A stretch of DNA of 48,473 nt from JBFKMV01 sp041629655 (GTDB lineage: Bacteria; Acidobacteriota; Polarisedimenticolia; Polarisedimenticolales; Polarisedimenticolaceae). Numbering within the stretch: position 1 is the stretch's first letter; every line of letters starts with the position of its first letter. Where the stretch lies: NCBI GenBank assembly GCA_041629655.1, contig JBFKMV010000015.1, positions 1 to 48,473 on the forward strand, read 5' to 3'. This document shows positions 1-9,799 of this stretch, piece by piece. The position numbers and the translations under genes are program-made. The notes beneath the pieces were generated by a model. The model was given only the letters and a program-made list of their open reading frames with translations. It did not search any database and was not told the origin of the DNA.

Positions 1-780
1 GGGCACGCACGATCCGTCGCACACCGACCAGCCGTCGCCGTCGGCGTCGGGACACGCATCCGGCGGGCACTCCGCGTCGGCGCCGCTACAGTCCTCGTCC
101 ACCCCGTTGCCGCACACCTCCGCCGCGCCCGGGTTGATCGCCGGGTCGGCGTCGTCGCAGTCGCCGCACTCGGTTCCCTCGGGAACGCAGGATCCGTCGC
201 ACACCGACCAGCCGTCGCCGTCCGCGTCGGGACACGGGTCCGGCGGGCACACCGCGTCGGCGCCGCTACAGTCCTCGTCGATGCCGTTGCCGCACACCTC
301 CGCCGCCGCGGGGTTGATCGCCGGGTCGGTGTCGTTACAGTCGCCGCACTCGGTGCCCTCGGGCGCGCAGGATCCGTCGCAGACCGACCAGCCGTCGCCG
401 TCGGCGTCGGGACACGCATCCGGCGGGCACACCGCGTCGCCGCCGCTACAGTCCTCGTCCACCCCGTTGCCGCACACCTCCGCGGCCGCGGGGTTGATCG
501 CCGGGTCGGCGTCGTCGCAGTCGCCGCACTCCGTGCCCTCGGGCACGCACGACCCGTCGCACACCGACCAGCCGTCGCCGTCGCCGTCGGGACACGCTTC
601 GGGGGCGCAGGCGGTGTCGGAGCCGTCGCAGTCCTCGTCGACGCCGTTACCGCAGACGTCCTCGGCGCCGGGATGGACTCCCGGATCCGTGTCGTCGCAA
701 TCGCCGCACTCGGTGCCCTCCGGGGCGCAGGACGCATCACAGGCCGACCAGCCGTCGCCGTCCGCGTCCGGGCACGGGGC
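1..780. repeat. Exact-period 180-bp tandem coding repeats
   Basis: Four complete units and part of a fifth repeat every 180 bp, with unit starts at 1, 181, 361, 541 and 721. Bases 1-60 differ from 181-240 at 5 of 60 positions, and 61-120 from 241-300 at 4 of 60. The right-most unit (721-780, first in the protein) is the most diverged. Each unit encodes one 60-residue Asp/Cys module of the protein above. High nucleotide identity with no length change suggests recent duplication by recombination or slippage, and copy number may vary between strains. Confidence 0.93.
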
Positions 781-2163
781 GGCGGGGTCGACCTGCACCG
801 CCAGCGGCTGCATCGATTCGTCGTAGTGCCGCTGGGCGAATGCCGCGTCGCGGTCGGGAGCCGCGTAACGGATGACCCGGGTGACCTCGAAACGGAACGC
901 CGGGCCGAAGCCCCCTTCGCGCTCCGGATCCGTGTTCGGGATCTCCTCGTCCTCGCGGATGCCGCTCGAGCCGAACTCGGACGCGTCGCCGGTGCACTGG
1001 GTCGTCGCCGGGCTCGCGTCGTCGGAGTAGTACGACGTGTGGTCGAAACCGGGGATGTCGACGTCGAAGATCGTGGCCTGTGCCAGCGTGCCCTGCCCCC
1101 CCGTGACCATCTCCCAGCGGATCGGACCCGGAGTGACCGTGTCCTGGACCCCGTCCACGGTCACGCCTGCGGGGTTGAGGTCGTTGTGGTACCGCATGCC
1201 GCTCGCCTCGGGCGCGTAGTCGAAGAAGTCCACGATCCCCGAGATCGGGTGGACCCGCAGCACGGTCAGGATCTCCTCGATCTCGTCGTAGAACTTGTGC
1301 ACGCGATGGGTGGTGTGGCCGCTGTTGGCGCCGATGTACCCGCGCAGCGCCCGAATCGGCCCGCTGCGGTTGACCAGGAACGCGCCCTCGCCCCCGCTGA
1401 ACGTGTCCTCGCTGCGCGCGCAGTTGGCGGGGGCGAACAACGACTTGTGCCGGTCGAGCACGTCCACGCCCGTCGCGGCGCCGGCGGTCACCGTGGTCTC
1501 GTCGCGAATCCAGCGATCGGAGAAGTGGACGCCGTACGAGCCGGTGATCACGGAGGAGTCCTCCGGGTTCGGCCCGACTTGCGTCTTGTAGGTCGTCTTG
1601 TAGTCGCCCGACGACAGCACGAACCGGTAGTCGATCGGCGCGACGCCGGCCGCCGGATCGAGCGAGCCGTCGGTCCGGAACAGGTACAGCCAGGCCTGCT
1701 CGCCGCCCAGCGGATCGGTCAGCAGCAGCTCCAGCATCGAGCCGGGCACCACCCCCGCGGGCAGCTCGACGCGGTCCCAGCGGTTCGCCGCGTCCCGGGC
1801 CCGCAGCACCAGCTCGTCGTCGGCGTCGAACCCGGGGTCGGGATCGGCTCCCGTGAAGGTGCCGGGGTCCGTGTAGGTCGGCAGGGTCACGCCCTGCGGC
1901 TCGATGCCGTAGATCGTGCCCCAGTCGACGTCCGCCCGCTCGTCGACCTGCACCGGAACCGGCTGCCAGCCGGTGTCGAAACGGAACGCGACGATGCGCG
2001 AGGGGTCGGCACCGAGCAGGCCGGACAGCTCGGCCCCCGTGAGCACCACGGGGGCGTGGTCCCGCGCCAGCGCCACGGCCCCCGCCGGAGGCGCAGCTCC
2101 TACGGTGAGGGCGACGGCGAATGCGAGCGCGACGAGAACGCGCGCCGATGTCCACGGCGACAT
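1..2163 (-). CDS. Secreted protein with MopE-like Asp/Cys-rich tandem repeats (3' end outside window)
   Basis: The frame is open from the ATG at 2163 to the left edge (721 codons, no stop seen). An AG-rich ribosome-binding site (GGAGGAAGG) lies 5 nt upstream. Residues 1 to about 30 form a signal peptide (hydrophobic core, A-x-A end). Residues 30-460 are a Cys-poor, Asp/Gly-rich globular region I do not recognise. From about residue 461 to the edge run 60-residue modules with CPDADGDGWS, CGDCDD and CGNGVDEDC motifs. These match the putative metal-binding (MopE-type, PF11617-like) repeats and have thrombospondin-type-3-like DxDxDG loops. The family is typically secreted or cell-surface and binds Ca2+ or Cu. 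The frame choice rests on the periodic Cys/Asp motifs; several longer frames on both strands here are shadows. Binding of a given metal is inference. The C-terminus, possibly a sorting signal, is not visible. Confidence 0.85.
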   Translation of the reverse strand, partial: MSPWTSARVLVALAFAVALTVGAAPPAGAVALARDHAPVVLTGAELSGLLGADPSRIVAFRFDTGWQPVPVQVDERADVDWGTIYGIEPQGVTLPTYTDPGTFTGADPDPGFDADDELVLRARDAANRWDRVELPAGVVPGSMLELLLTDPLGGEQAWLYLFRTDGSLDPAAGVAPIDYRFVLSSGDYKTTYKTQVGPNPEDSSVITGSYGVHFSDRWIRDETTVTAGAATGVDVLDRHKSLFAPANCARSEDTFSGGEGAFLVNRSGPIRALRGYIGANSGHTTHRVHKFYDEIEEILTVLRVHPISGIVDFFDYAPEASGMRYHNDLNPAGVTVDGVQDTVTPGPIRWEMVTGGQGTLAQATIFDVDIPGFDHTSYYSDDASPATTQCTGDASEFGSSGIREDEEIPNTDPEREGGFGPAFRFEVTRVIRYAAPDRDAAFAQRHYDESMQPLAVQVDPAAPCPDADGDGWSACDASCAPEGTECGDCDDTDPGVHPGAEDVCGNGVDEDCDGSDTACAPEACPDGDGDGWSVCDGSCVPEGTECGDCDDADPAINPAAAEVCGNGVDEDCSGGDAVCPPDACPDADGDGWSVCDGSCAPEGTECGDCNDTDPAINPAAAEVCGNGIDEDCSGADAVCPPDPCPDADGDGWSVCDGSCVPEGTECGDCDDADPAINPGAAEVCGNGVDEDCSGADAECPPDACPDADGDGWSVCDGSCVP

Positions 2164-2387
2164 CGGTACCTTCCTCCTCCTTTTGCGGCCCGCCCCCCCT
2201 CGACCGATCCTACGGTGAGCGGCCGCCCGGGACCATGCCGATTTCCGGATCCCCGTTGCGCGTTCGTAACCGCGCCGGGCGGCAGGGAGCCGAGTGCCGC
2301 GACGGTTCCGGTCGCTTCCACGAAACGCGAGATTCGTGCCGAGCGGGGGGGTAGCCGTGAACATATCGCGAGAGGTCGCGGACAGCC

Positions 2388-2681
2388 ATGTCGTCGCGAC
2401 ATTTCCGCGGTTCGTGTGAAGCATGCGCCTCCGCGATCGGCGCGCTGTTTTTCGTTGTTTTAGTGTTTTTCCGGTTCGCCGCGCACGCCGGTCTGCTGCG
2501 CGGCGGCGGCTACCTGCTCCCCTACCGGAACCAGTTCTTCGTCACCGTGGCGGCGGCGATCCGCGAGTTGGGACTCGACCCCGAGGACCCGGACTGGGAG
2601 CGGATCGGCCGTGACTGGGTGCGTCCGCGGGACGCCGAGGCCCGCAAGCGGCTCGAGGAACAGCGGCTGGTGGCGATCTGA
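2388..2681 (+). CDS. Small hypothetical protein with one predicted membrane helix
   Basis: An open frame of 97 codons lies between two minus-strand genes and ends 13 nt before the neighbour's stop. Residues 17-40 are hydrophobic (GALFFVVLVFFRF). The rest is a charged, helical tail (RNQFFVTVAAAIRELGLD, then an Arg/Glu-rich end). The tail reads like real protein. The first third lies in an unusually T-rich pocket (2448-2470), so the start is uncertain: ATG 2388 or GTG 2463. No clear ribosome-binding site was seen. I do not recognise a family and infer no function. Confidence 0.42.
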   Translation: MSSRHFRGSCEACASAIGALFFVVLVFFRFAAHAGLLRGGGYLLPYRNQFFVTVAAAIRELGLDPEDPDWERIGRDWVRPRDAEARKRLEEQRLVAI

Positions 2682-2694
2682 GGCCGACGGCGGG

Positions 2695-4773
2695 TCAGCG
2701 GCTGCGGCCGCCCGCCTGCCGCTCGAGGCGCTCGAGATGCTCCCGGATTCGCGTCGCCCGGGGGTCCTCGAGGTCTCGCGCCCGCTCGAGTCCCTCCCGC
2801 GCCGTGGCGATCGCCTCGTCGGTCCGGCCCGCGCCCGCGTACAGCTCCGCCAGCACGTCCAGCGCGCCCGGGTCCCAGCGCTCGGTGATCGCGACCGCGC
2901 GCTCGGCGAGCGCGATCGCCCGGGCGACGTCGCGGCGCGCGGGATCGGGGTGCGTGGCCAGCGCCGTCGCCAGGCCCAGGTCGTAGTTGCTCTGGGGCAC
3001 CCCGGGCGCGACGCGGTGCGCCCGCTCGTAGTGCGCGAGCGCCTCGTCGACGCTCCCGCGTGAGCGCAGCAGGTTGGCCAGGTTGAAATGCGCCAGCACG
3101 AAGTCCGGGTCGACGGCGAGCGCGGCGCGGTACTGGGCGATGGCCTCGTCCTCCTGCCCCAGCGCCCGCAGGGTCAGCGCGAGGTTGGTGCGCACCATCG
3201 GCCGCCCGGGATCGATCGAGAGCGACTCCCGGTAATGTACCGTCGCCTCGGCGAGGCGCCCCCGCGCGCGCAGCAGGTCGCCGAGCCCCTCGTGCAGGCG
3301 CGGGTTCCCGGGGGCCAGCCGCAGGCCCTCGCGGAACTCGGCGATCGCCTCGTCGAAGCGCCCTTGCTCCTGGAGCACGACGGCGAGGTTCCAGTGCGTC
3401 GTCATGCGGGTCTCGTCGCGCGCGTCCACCGGCCAGTTGCAGAACACCAGCATCGCCGCCACCGCGGCCAACGCTCCCACCCGCGCGCGGGGGCCCGCGG
3501 TGCGGAAGAACCGCGCGGCGCCCGCGAGCCCCGCCGCGGCGAACAGCACCAGGAACGGGACCATCGGGTAGCGGTAGCGGCCGAACACGTAGAACGCGAC
3601 CACGCTTGCCGTGTAGGCCAGCAGCATCACCGGCAGCGGCCACAGGCGGCGGCGGTCGCGCCAGGTCACCCAGACGCCGAGCAGCGCCAGCGGCGCCAGC
3701 GTTCCCATGTGCAGCAGCAGCCCTGCCGCCCACAGCACCGGCGACCACCCGGCGTAGGTGTAGAGATCCTCCGCGTCGCCGATCTCGGTGGCGTTCCAGA
3801 CCAGAAGCGTCTTTCGCCCGGTCAGGCGCAGCCAGTCTCCGGGGCGCGAGACCATGAAGTCGAGCGCCTGCCGCGTCCAGTAGCGGGAGACCTCGGAGGG
3901 CGTCAGGCTGCGTCCCGTGGCCTGCTCGGCCAGCCGGGTGGCGTCCTGCCGCTCGAACTCCGGGTTGCCGCGCCCCGCCACCAGCGGCACGTAGGAGCCG
4001 CTGCTTCTGGGGTTGTTGCCCTTGTAGAAATTGTCGCCGAAGTTCGCCGCGGTGAGGTGGAACTCGCCCCCGACGATCCGGTTGCGCGTCGCGACCGGAG
4101 CGAGCACCAGCGCCGCTCCCGCGATCAACGCGGCGCCGAGCGCCAGGCTGCGGCGCGGCGGCAGGCGGCCGCCGGGAAACCGCTGCGCCAGCAGCCACAG
4201 CAGCAGCAGCGGGACGAACAGCATCGTGTTCTCGCGCGCCAGCACCAACCCCCCGGTCGCCGCCCCCAGCCCCGTCCACGCGGCGACGCCGCCGGGATCG
4301 TCGATCCGCCGCGCCAGCAACCACAACACCAGGGCCAGGAACAACGCGACCAGCACCGGCTTGTGGATCAGGCCGTCGTAGAAGATCGCCGGAGCGTAGA
4401 GCGCCATCAACACGCCGGCGACGATGCCCGCGGTCCTGGAGAACAGCCGCCGCCCGGCGTCGGCCAGCAGCACGCAGGTCATCGAGCCCGCCAGCGCCTG
4501 GACCACGCGCACCACCAGCGTGTCGTGCCCCGAGAGCTTGTAGACGATCCCCAGGAAGTACGGGTACAGCGGCGCGTACCAGAACACGTCGCGGCCGACC
4601 CAGTCCCCGGCGGCGATCGCGCGCGCCCAGGCGTCGTAGAACGCCCCGTCCCCGATCCGCACCTGGAACAGCACGGCGTCGCGGATCGCCGCCAGGTGCA
4701 GCACCCGGACCAGGAGCGCGAGCGTGAAGATGGCGAGCAGGGGGAGCCCGAACCCGTGGGGCCGCTTTTCCAT
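2695..4773 (-). CDS. GT-C (ArnT/PMT-like) membrane glycosyltransferase fused to TPR repeats
   Basis: A 692-residue protein in two parts. Residues 1 to about 440 have roughly ten hydrophobic helices. An early acidic loop (GDGAFYDAW, about residue 42, then FWYAPLYPYFLG) is the arrangement of PMT_2/ArnT-type GT-C enzymes, which move a sugar from a lipid-linked donor to an acceptor on the outer face of the membrane. Residues 455-690 hold about six TPR units (for example AIAEFREGLRLAPGNP, AIAQYRAALAVDPD), probably extracytoplasmic and protein-binding. ATG 4773 is preferred; GTG at 4776 directly precedes it. No ribosome-binding site is obvious, so the message may be nearly leaderless. It diverges from the dehydratase gene at 4836. 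Donor and acceptor are unknown. Confidence 0.85.
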   Translation of the reverse strand: MEKRPHGFGLPLLAIFTLALLVRVLHLAAIRDAVLFQVRIGDGAFYDAWARAIAAGDWVGRDVFWYAPLYPYFLGIVYKLSGHDTLVVRVVQALAGSMTCVLLADAGRRLFSRTAGIVAGVLMALYAPAIFYDGLIHKPVLVALFLALVLWLLARRIDDPGGVAAWTGLGAATGGLVLARENTMLFVPLLLLWLLAQRFPGGRLPPRRSLALGAALIAGAALVLAPVATRNRIVGGEFHLTAANFGDNFYKGNNPRSSGSYVPLVAGRGNPEFERQDATRLAEQATGRSLTPSEVSRYWTRQALDFMVSRPGDWLRLTGRKTLLVWNATEIGDAEDLYTYAGWSPVLWAAGLLLHMGTLAPLALLGVWVTWRDRRRLWPLPVMLLAYTASVVAFYVFGRYRYPMVPFLVLFAAAGLAGAARFFRTAGPRARVGALAAVAAMLVFCNWPVDARDETRMTTHWNLAVVLQEQGRFDEAIAEFREGLRLAPGNPRLHEGLGDLLRARGRLAEATVHYRESLSIDPGRPMVRTNLALTLRALGQEDEAIAQYRAALAVDPDFVLAHFNLANLLRSRGSVDEALAHYERAHRVAPGVPQSNYDLGLATALATHPDPARRDVARAIALAERAVAITERWDPGALDVLAELYAGAGRTDEAIATAREGLERARDLEDPRATRIREHLERLERQAGGRSR

Positions 4774-4823
4774 CACGCGTCATGATGCCACGCGCCACGG
4801 CATCGCCGCGGCCCCGCCCGCGG

Positions 4824-4829
4824 TATGCT
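4824..4829 (+). promoter_or_regulatory. -10-like TATGCT for a probably leaderless start
   Basis: TATGCT ends 6 nt before the ATG at 4836, so transcription would start at or next to the A of the start codon. There is no ribosome-binding site between them. No convincing -35 box was seen. The same spacing occurs before 44161, and a looser one before 18831. Confidence 0.45.
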
Positions 4830-4835
4830 GTGGCC

Positions 4836-5807
4836 ATGGACCAGCCGGCTTTCGACGAGCTTTCCGTCGACCTGCGCCAGATTCGCGCCGCGGCCCAGCT
4901 GATCGGCCCGCACGTGCGGCGCACTCCCGTGCTGAGCTGTGACCGGCTCGACGAGGATCTGGGTTGCCGGGTGTTCTGGAAATGCGAGAACCTGCAGCAG
5001 GTCGGCGCCTTCAAGGCCCGCGGGGCCCTGCACGCGGTCCTGACGCTCAGCGGGGCCGAAGCGGCGCGTGGCGTGATCACGCACTCCTCGGGCAACCACG
5101 GCGCGGCGCTGGCCTGGGCGGCCACGGTGCGCGGCATCGCCTGCACGGTCGTGATGCCCGAGCGCACCTCGCCGGTCAAGGTCGACAACGTCCGCTCGTA
5201 CGGCGCCGAGATCGTGTTCTGCAAGCGCGGCGAGCGCGAGAGCACGACCGCGCGCATCGTCGAGGAGCGCAACCCGACCCTGATCCACCCCTTCACCGAC
5301 CCGCGCATCATCGCCGGCCAGGGCACCGCGGCGCTGGAGCTGCTCGACGAGGTCGCGGACCTCGACGTCGTGATCGCGCCCGTAGGCGGGGGCGGCCTGC
5401 TGTCGGGCACGGCGACCACGGTCAAGTCGATGCGGCCGGCGATGCGGGTGCTGGGCGCCGAGCCCGAGGCCGCGGACGACGCCTACCGCTCGCTCACGAG
5501 CGGAGTCCTGCAACCGGCGGTGGCCGAGCCCGAAACCTGGTGCGACGGGCTGTTGACGGGACTGGGCGAGATCAACTTCCGGATCCTGCGCGCGCGCGGC
5601 GTCGAGATCCTGCGCGTCGCGGAGCCGGCGATCCTGGACGCGGCGGCCGAGATCCTGCACCGGCTGCGGATCGTCGCCGAGCCTTCCGCCGCCACGGTTC
5701 TGGCCGCGGTCCGGAGCCATCCGGACGAGTTCCGCGGCGCGCGGGTCGGGGCGATCCTGAGCGGCGGCAACACCGACTTCCGCTGGCTGCGCGAGCACGG
5801 CGGCTGA
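4836..5807 (+). CDS. PLP-dependent serine/threonine dehydratase-like enzyme
   Basis: 323 residues, fold type II PLP enzyme. The PLP-lysine region GAFKARGA (about residue 64), SSGNHGAALA (about 86), the phosphate-binding PVGGGGLLSG (about 188) and a C-terminal SGGN motif are all present and in order. The family (threonine dehydratase or serine racemase, short form without an ACT domain) deaminates L-threonine or L-serine to a 2-oxo acid and ammonia, or racemises serine. Start 4836 is chosen over an in-frame ATG at 4782 because the extra 18 residues are Arg/Pro-rich and unlike the family. The next gene, convergent, encodes RidA, which removes the reactive enamine made by this enzyme class, so a functional link is plausible. 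The exact substrate cannot be told from sequence. Confidence 0.88.
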   Translation: MDQPAFDELSVDLRQIRAAAQLIGPHVRRTPVLSCDRLDEDLGCRVFWKCENLQQVGAFKARGALHAVLTLSGAEAARGVITHSSGNHGAALAWAATVRGIACTVVMPERTSPVKVDNVRSYGAEIVFCKRGERESTTARIVEERNPTLIHPFTDPRIIAGQGTAALELLDEVADLDVVIAPVGGGGLLSGTATTVKSMRPAMRVLGAEPEAADDAYRSLTSGVLQPAVAEPETWCDGLLTGLGEINFRILRARGVEILRVAEPAILDAAAEILHRLRIVAEPSAATVLAAVRSHPDEFRGARVGAILSGGNTDFRWLREHGG

Positions 5808-5819
5808 CGCCGGCCGGCC

Positions 5820-6209
5820 TCAGTCCAGGATCGCCTCGGCCTCGATCTCGACCAGCATCTCCGGATCGATCAGCCGGGCCACCTGGACCATCGTCGTCGC
5901 CGGCCGGACTTCTCCGAAGAACTCGCCGTGGGCGCGACCGATCTCCTCCCAGCGCTCGATGTCGGTGACGTAGATCCGCGTACGCACGACGTGCCGCAGC
6001 TCGGCTCCCGCCTGCCGCAGCGCGGCCTCGATGATCGCCAGGCAACGCACCGTCTGCGCGTAGGCGTCACCGCGGCCGACCGGCCGTCCGCGCTCGTCCA
6101 CGGCCGCCGTCCCCGAGACGTGGACCTGCCGGCCCACCCGCACCGCCCGCGAGTAGCCGACCCTGGCCTCCCAGGGCGCGCCCGAGGAGACGTGCTGCCG
6201 CTTTCGCAT
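5820..6209 (-). CDS. RidA (YjgF/YER057c/UK114) family enamine/imine deaminase
   Basis: 129 residues, the usual length. VHVSGTAAVD near residue 30, the conserved Arg/Asn-like region RTRIYVTDIERWEEI, and the C-terminal LVEIEAEAIL strand mark the family. RidA proteins hydrolyse 2-aminoacrylate-type enamines released by PLP enzymes. The start overlaps the heme A synthase stop as TGATG (6207-6211), so translation is probably coupled. The convergent neighbour is a Ser/Thr dehydratase-like gene, a fitting metabolic partner. The YjgF family has several subgroups, so activity is not certain. Confidence 0.92.
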   Translation of the reverse strand: MRKRQHVSSGAPWEARVGYSRAVRVGRQVHVSGTAAVDERGRPVGRGDAYAQTVRCLAIIEAALRQAGAELRHVVRTRIYVTDIERWEEIGRAHGEFFGEVRPATTMVQVARLIDPEMLVEIEAEAILD

Positions 6210-7558
6210 CAGCTCGTGCGCAACAGGCGGTGGGTCCAGCAGAGCACGGTCACCGCGCAGGCCAGCAGGATCGCCCCGCACCACTGGTGCGCGGTGGTGA
6301 TGCCGACGTCCACGGCTCGCGACACCGCGCCGGCCTCCACGGCCCCGATCATGGCGAAGGCGCCGATCCCCAGCATCAGCTGCAGACCCGTGGTGACCGC
6401 CAGCGCGATGCCCCAGCGCTGGAGCTGCGGCTGGTCCGGGTTGACGCCCCAGCTGCGGAAGCCCACGTGCAGCGCCAGCGGGGCCACCAGCGCCGCCATG
6501 GCGATGTGCACGCCGAGCAGCTGGCTGGTGTGGCGCTGCATCGCCCCCAGCACGAGCTGGACCAGCAGCATCACGACCAGGATCCAGCCCATCAGGCGGT
6601 CGGCGCGGGCGCTGGCCCGGACCGTCGGCTCCGGACCGTCGAGCCAGCGCGGCGAGGTGAACGCCCCCAGCGCCACCAGCGTGCCGAGGAACACCTGCGC
6701 GAACACGCCGTGGACCACGGCCAGCGCCAGGCTGGGCGCCATGTCCCCGGCGTCGGTGCTCAGCGTGAAGCTGCCGGTGACCCGCAGCCCGCCCAGGATG
6801 CCCTGCACGATCACCATGCCCAGCGCCAGCCAGCCCAGGCGGCGCACGAACGGTCGCGGATCGACCCGGGACAACCGCACCGCCAGCACCAGCATCGTCA
6901 GCCCGACCAGCGCCCCGAACAGCCGGTGGGCGTGCTCGTAGTAGATCCCGCCGGTCATCCGGGACAGCGGGTACAGGAACATGTTGTAGCCGTAGGAGTT
7001 CGGCCAATCGACCACGGCCAGGCCGGCCTCGTGGCTGGTCACCAGCCCGCCGACCGCCAGCAACAGCATCGTGGCGGCGATCGCGACCCGGACCAGCACC
7101 GCGGTCCACGGCGCCGGCCGGGCCCGCCGCGCCGCGCCCCGCGAGCCGAGCCAGGCCCCGAGACCCACCAGCACGGCCGTGACGGCGATCGAGCCCGGGA
7201 CCCAGATCGCGGCCGACGGAACCACCTGGTTCGGGTGCTCCCCTCCGAGCAGGCTCCCCAGCACGAGCAGGTTGAGCAGCCCCGTGAGCAGCCCCGCGGC
7301 GAAGCCCGCGGGCCAGCCGCCCCGGCCCCAGCGGCCGAGCGCGACGCCTCCTCCGATCAGGCAGGCCAGCAGCAGGGCCAGCAGCAGCGGAGCCGGGAAC
7401 GTCACCGCGGGCAGCCGGCCGACGTAGCCGGCGCCCCACATCGCCACGGTGGTCCCGAAACCGATCGCCAGAACCTCCGAGACGCGGGAGGAGGCGGCCT
7501 GGCGGGGCAACCCGACCTGGCCCGCCACGACGCCGGATTGTGCCTGGACGCTGGACAC
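6209..7558 (-). CDS. ctaA: Heme A synthase (COX15/CtaA) with an extra N-terminal membrane region
   Basis: Oxidises heme O to heme A in the membrane for the aa3 oxidase encoded divergently. The family motifs are visible: GLAVVDWP, then EHAHRLFG (E208, H209, H211), and later His residues H283, H343, H351 and H424, the usual heme ligands of both four-helix halves. At 449 residues it is about 100-150 longer than most bacterial CtaA proteins. The excess is N-terminal: residues 30-145 add about four hydrophobic helices before the canonical domain, which starts near residue 155. Start GTG 7558 has a GGGAGGA site just upstream; GTG 7570 is an in-frame alternative. RidA follows with a one-base overlap. 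Confidence 0.93.
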   Translation of the reverse strand: MSSVQAQSGVVAGQVGLPRQAASSRVSEVLAIGFGTTVAMWGAGYVGRLPAVTFPAPLLLALLLACLIGGGVALGRWGRGGWPAGFAAGLLTGLLNLLVLGSLLGGEHPNQVVPSAAIWVPGSIAVTAVLVGLGAWLGSRGAARRARPAPWTAVLVRVAIAATMLLLAVGGLVTSHEAGLAVVDWPNSYGYNMFLYPLSRMTGGIYYEHAHRLFGALVGLTMLVLAVRLSRVDPRPFVRRLGWLALGMVIVQGILGGLRVTGSFTLSTDAGDMAPSLALAVVHGVFAQVFLGTLVALGAFTSPRWLDGPEPTVRASARADRLMGWILVVMLLVQLVLGAMQRHTSQLLGVHIAMAALVAPLALHVGFRSWGVNPDQPQLQRWGIALAVTTGLQLMLGIGAFAMIGAVEAGAVSRAVDVGITTAHQWCGAILLACAVTVLCWTHRLLRTS

Positions 7559-7630
7559 GGCTCCTCCCACCGGGAGCCCGCATTCTAGCGAATCGCGGGG
7601 GGCCCGGCCCCCCGGCGGCCGGATCCGTGC

Positions 7631-7660
7631 TTGACCGTCGCCCCCCTTTTGGGTGATAGT
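7631..7660 (+). promoter_or_regulatory. Candidate sigma-70 promoter for the act-cox operon
   Basis: TTGACC (7631-7636) and GATAGT (7655-7660) are separated by 18 bp in the 200-bp divergent region between heme A synthase and actC. This would give a leader of about 100 nt. It is the best -35/-10 pair I see here; its use is inferred. The region also has a G/C-run inverted repeat near 7596-7612. Confidence 0.45.
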
Positions 7661-7769
7661 TCACGGCCCGGATCGGTCCGGATTCCCGAGGTCTCTTAGG
7701 TGCCGCCCGTGAACCACGTCTGCCGCCACGGCTTCGGCCTTCTCGCCGTCTGACCCCCCGCTCCATTCC

Positions 7770-9223
<1,454 letters not shown>

Positions 9224-9224
<1 letters not shown>

Positions 9225-9799
9225 TGGGCCTGTTCGAGACCAAGCTGCCCGAGGGCACGCGGCACTTCGGCGTGCTGGCCGAGTACGGCACGCCGGGCGA
9301 GCTGGTGCGGGCCTGCGAGCACGTTCGCGACGCCGGTTACAAGCGCTGGGACGCCCACTCGCCGTTCCCGGTGCACGGGATCGAGCGGGCGATGGGGCTG
9401 CGGCCGACGCCGCTGCCGTGGTTCGTGCTGGTGCTGGGGCTGGGCGGGGCGATCGGCGGCTTCGGGATGCAGTACTGGGTCCACGAGATCGCCTACCCGC
9501 TGGTGATCAGCGGCAAACCGTTCATGAGCTGGCCGGCCTACCTGCCGATCACGTTCGAGCTGGGCGTGCTGGGCGGGGCCTCCGCCGCGGTGCTGGCGCT
9601 GCTCGGTCTGAGCCAGCTCCCGACGCACCACCACCCGCTGTTCAACTCGGCGCGCTTCGAGCGGGCCACCGACGACGGGTTCTTCATCTCGATCGAGAGC
9701 TGGGATCCCAAGTTCGACGCCCACGCCACCGCCGAGTTCCTGCGCGGGACCGGCGCGGCGCACGTCGAGCTGGTCGAGGCCGCGGGAGAACCGGCGTGA
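9224..9799 (+). CDS. actD: Alternative complex III subunit D (ActD, DUF3341)
   Basis: 191 residues. The N-terminal soluble part (FGVLAEYGTPGELVRACEHV) is followed by two membrane helices (about 60-82 and 105-125) and a C-terminal soluble tail with FFISIESWDPKFD. This is the DUF3341 layout of ActD, a structural subunit of alternative complex III with no known cofactor. It begins inside the actC stop (TGATG) and its own stop overlaps the actF start (GTGA), so the three subunits are probably made in fixed ratio. No heme-binding CxxCH is present, so ActE is not fused here. Confidence 0.92.

Noticed and set aside
1..780. CRISPR array
   Set aside because: The 180-bp units are adjacent, nearly identical throughout and coding, with no unique spacers.
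673..2463. Long plus-strand frame opposite the repeat protein
   Set aside because: Arg/Val-rich composition without motifs; it is the shadow of the minus-strand gene, whose frame shows periodic Cys/Asp modules and a signal peptide.
3088..4785. Plus-strand frame of 565 residues inside the GT-C/TPR gene
   Set aside because: Gln/Arg/His-rich shadow; the opposite strand has clear helices and TPR units.
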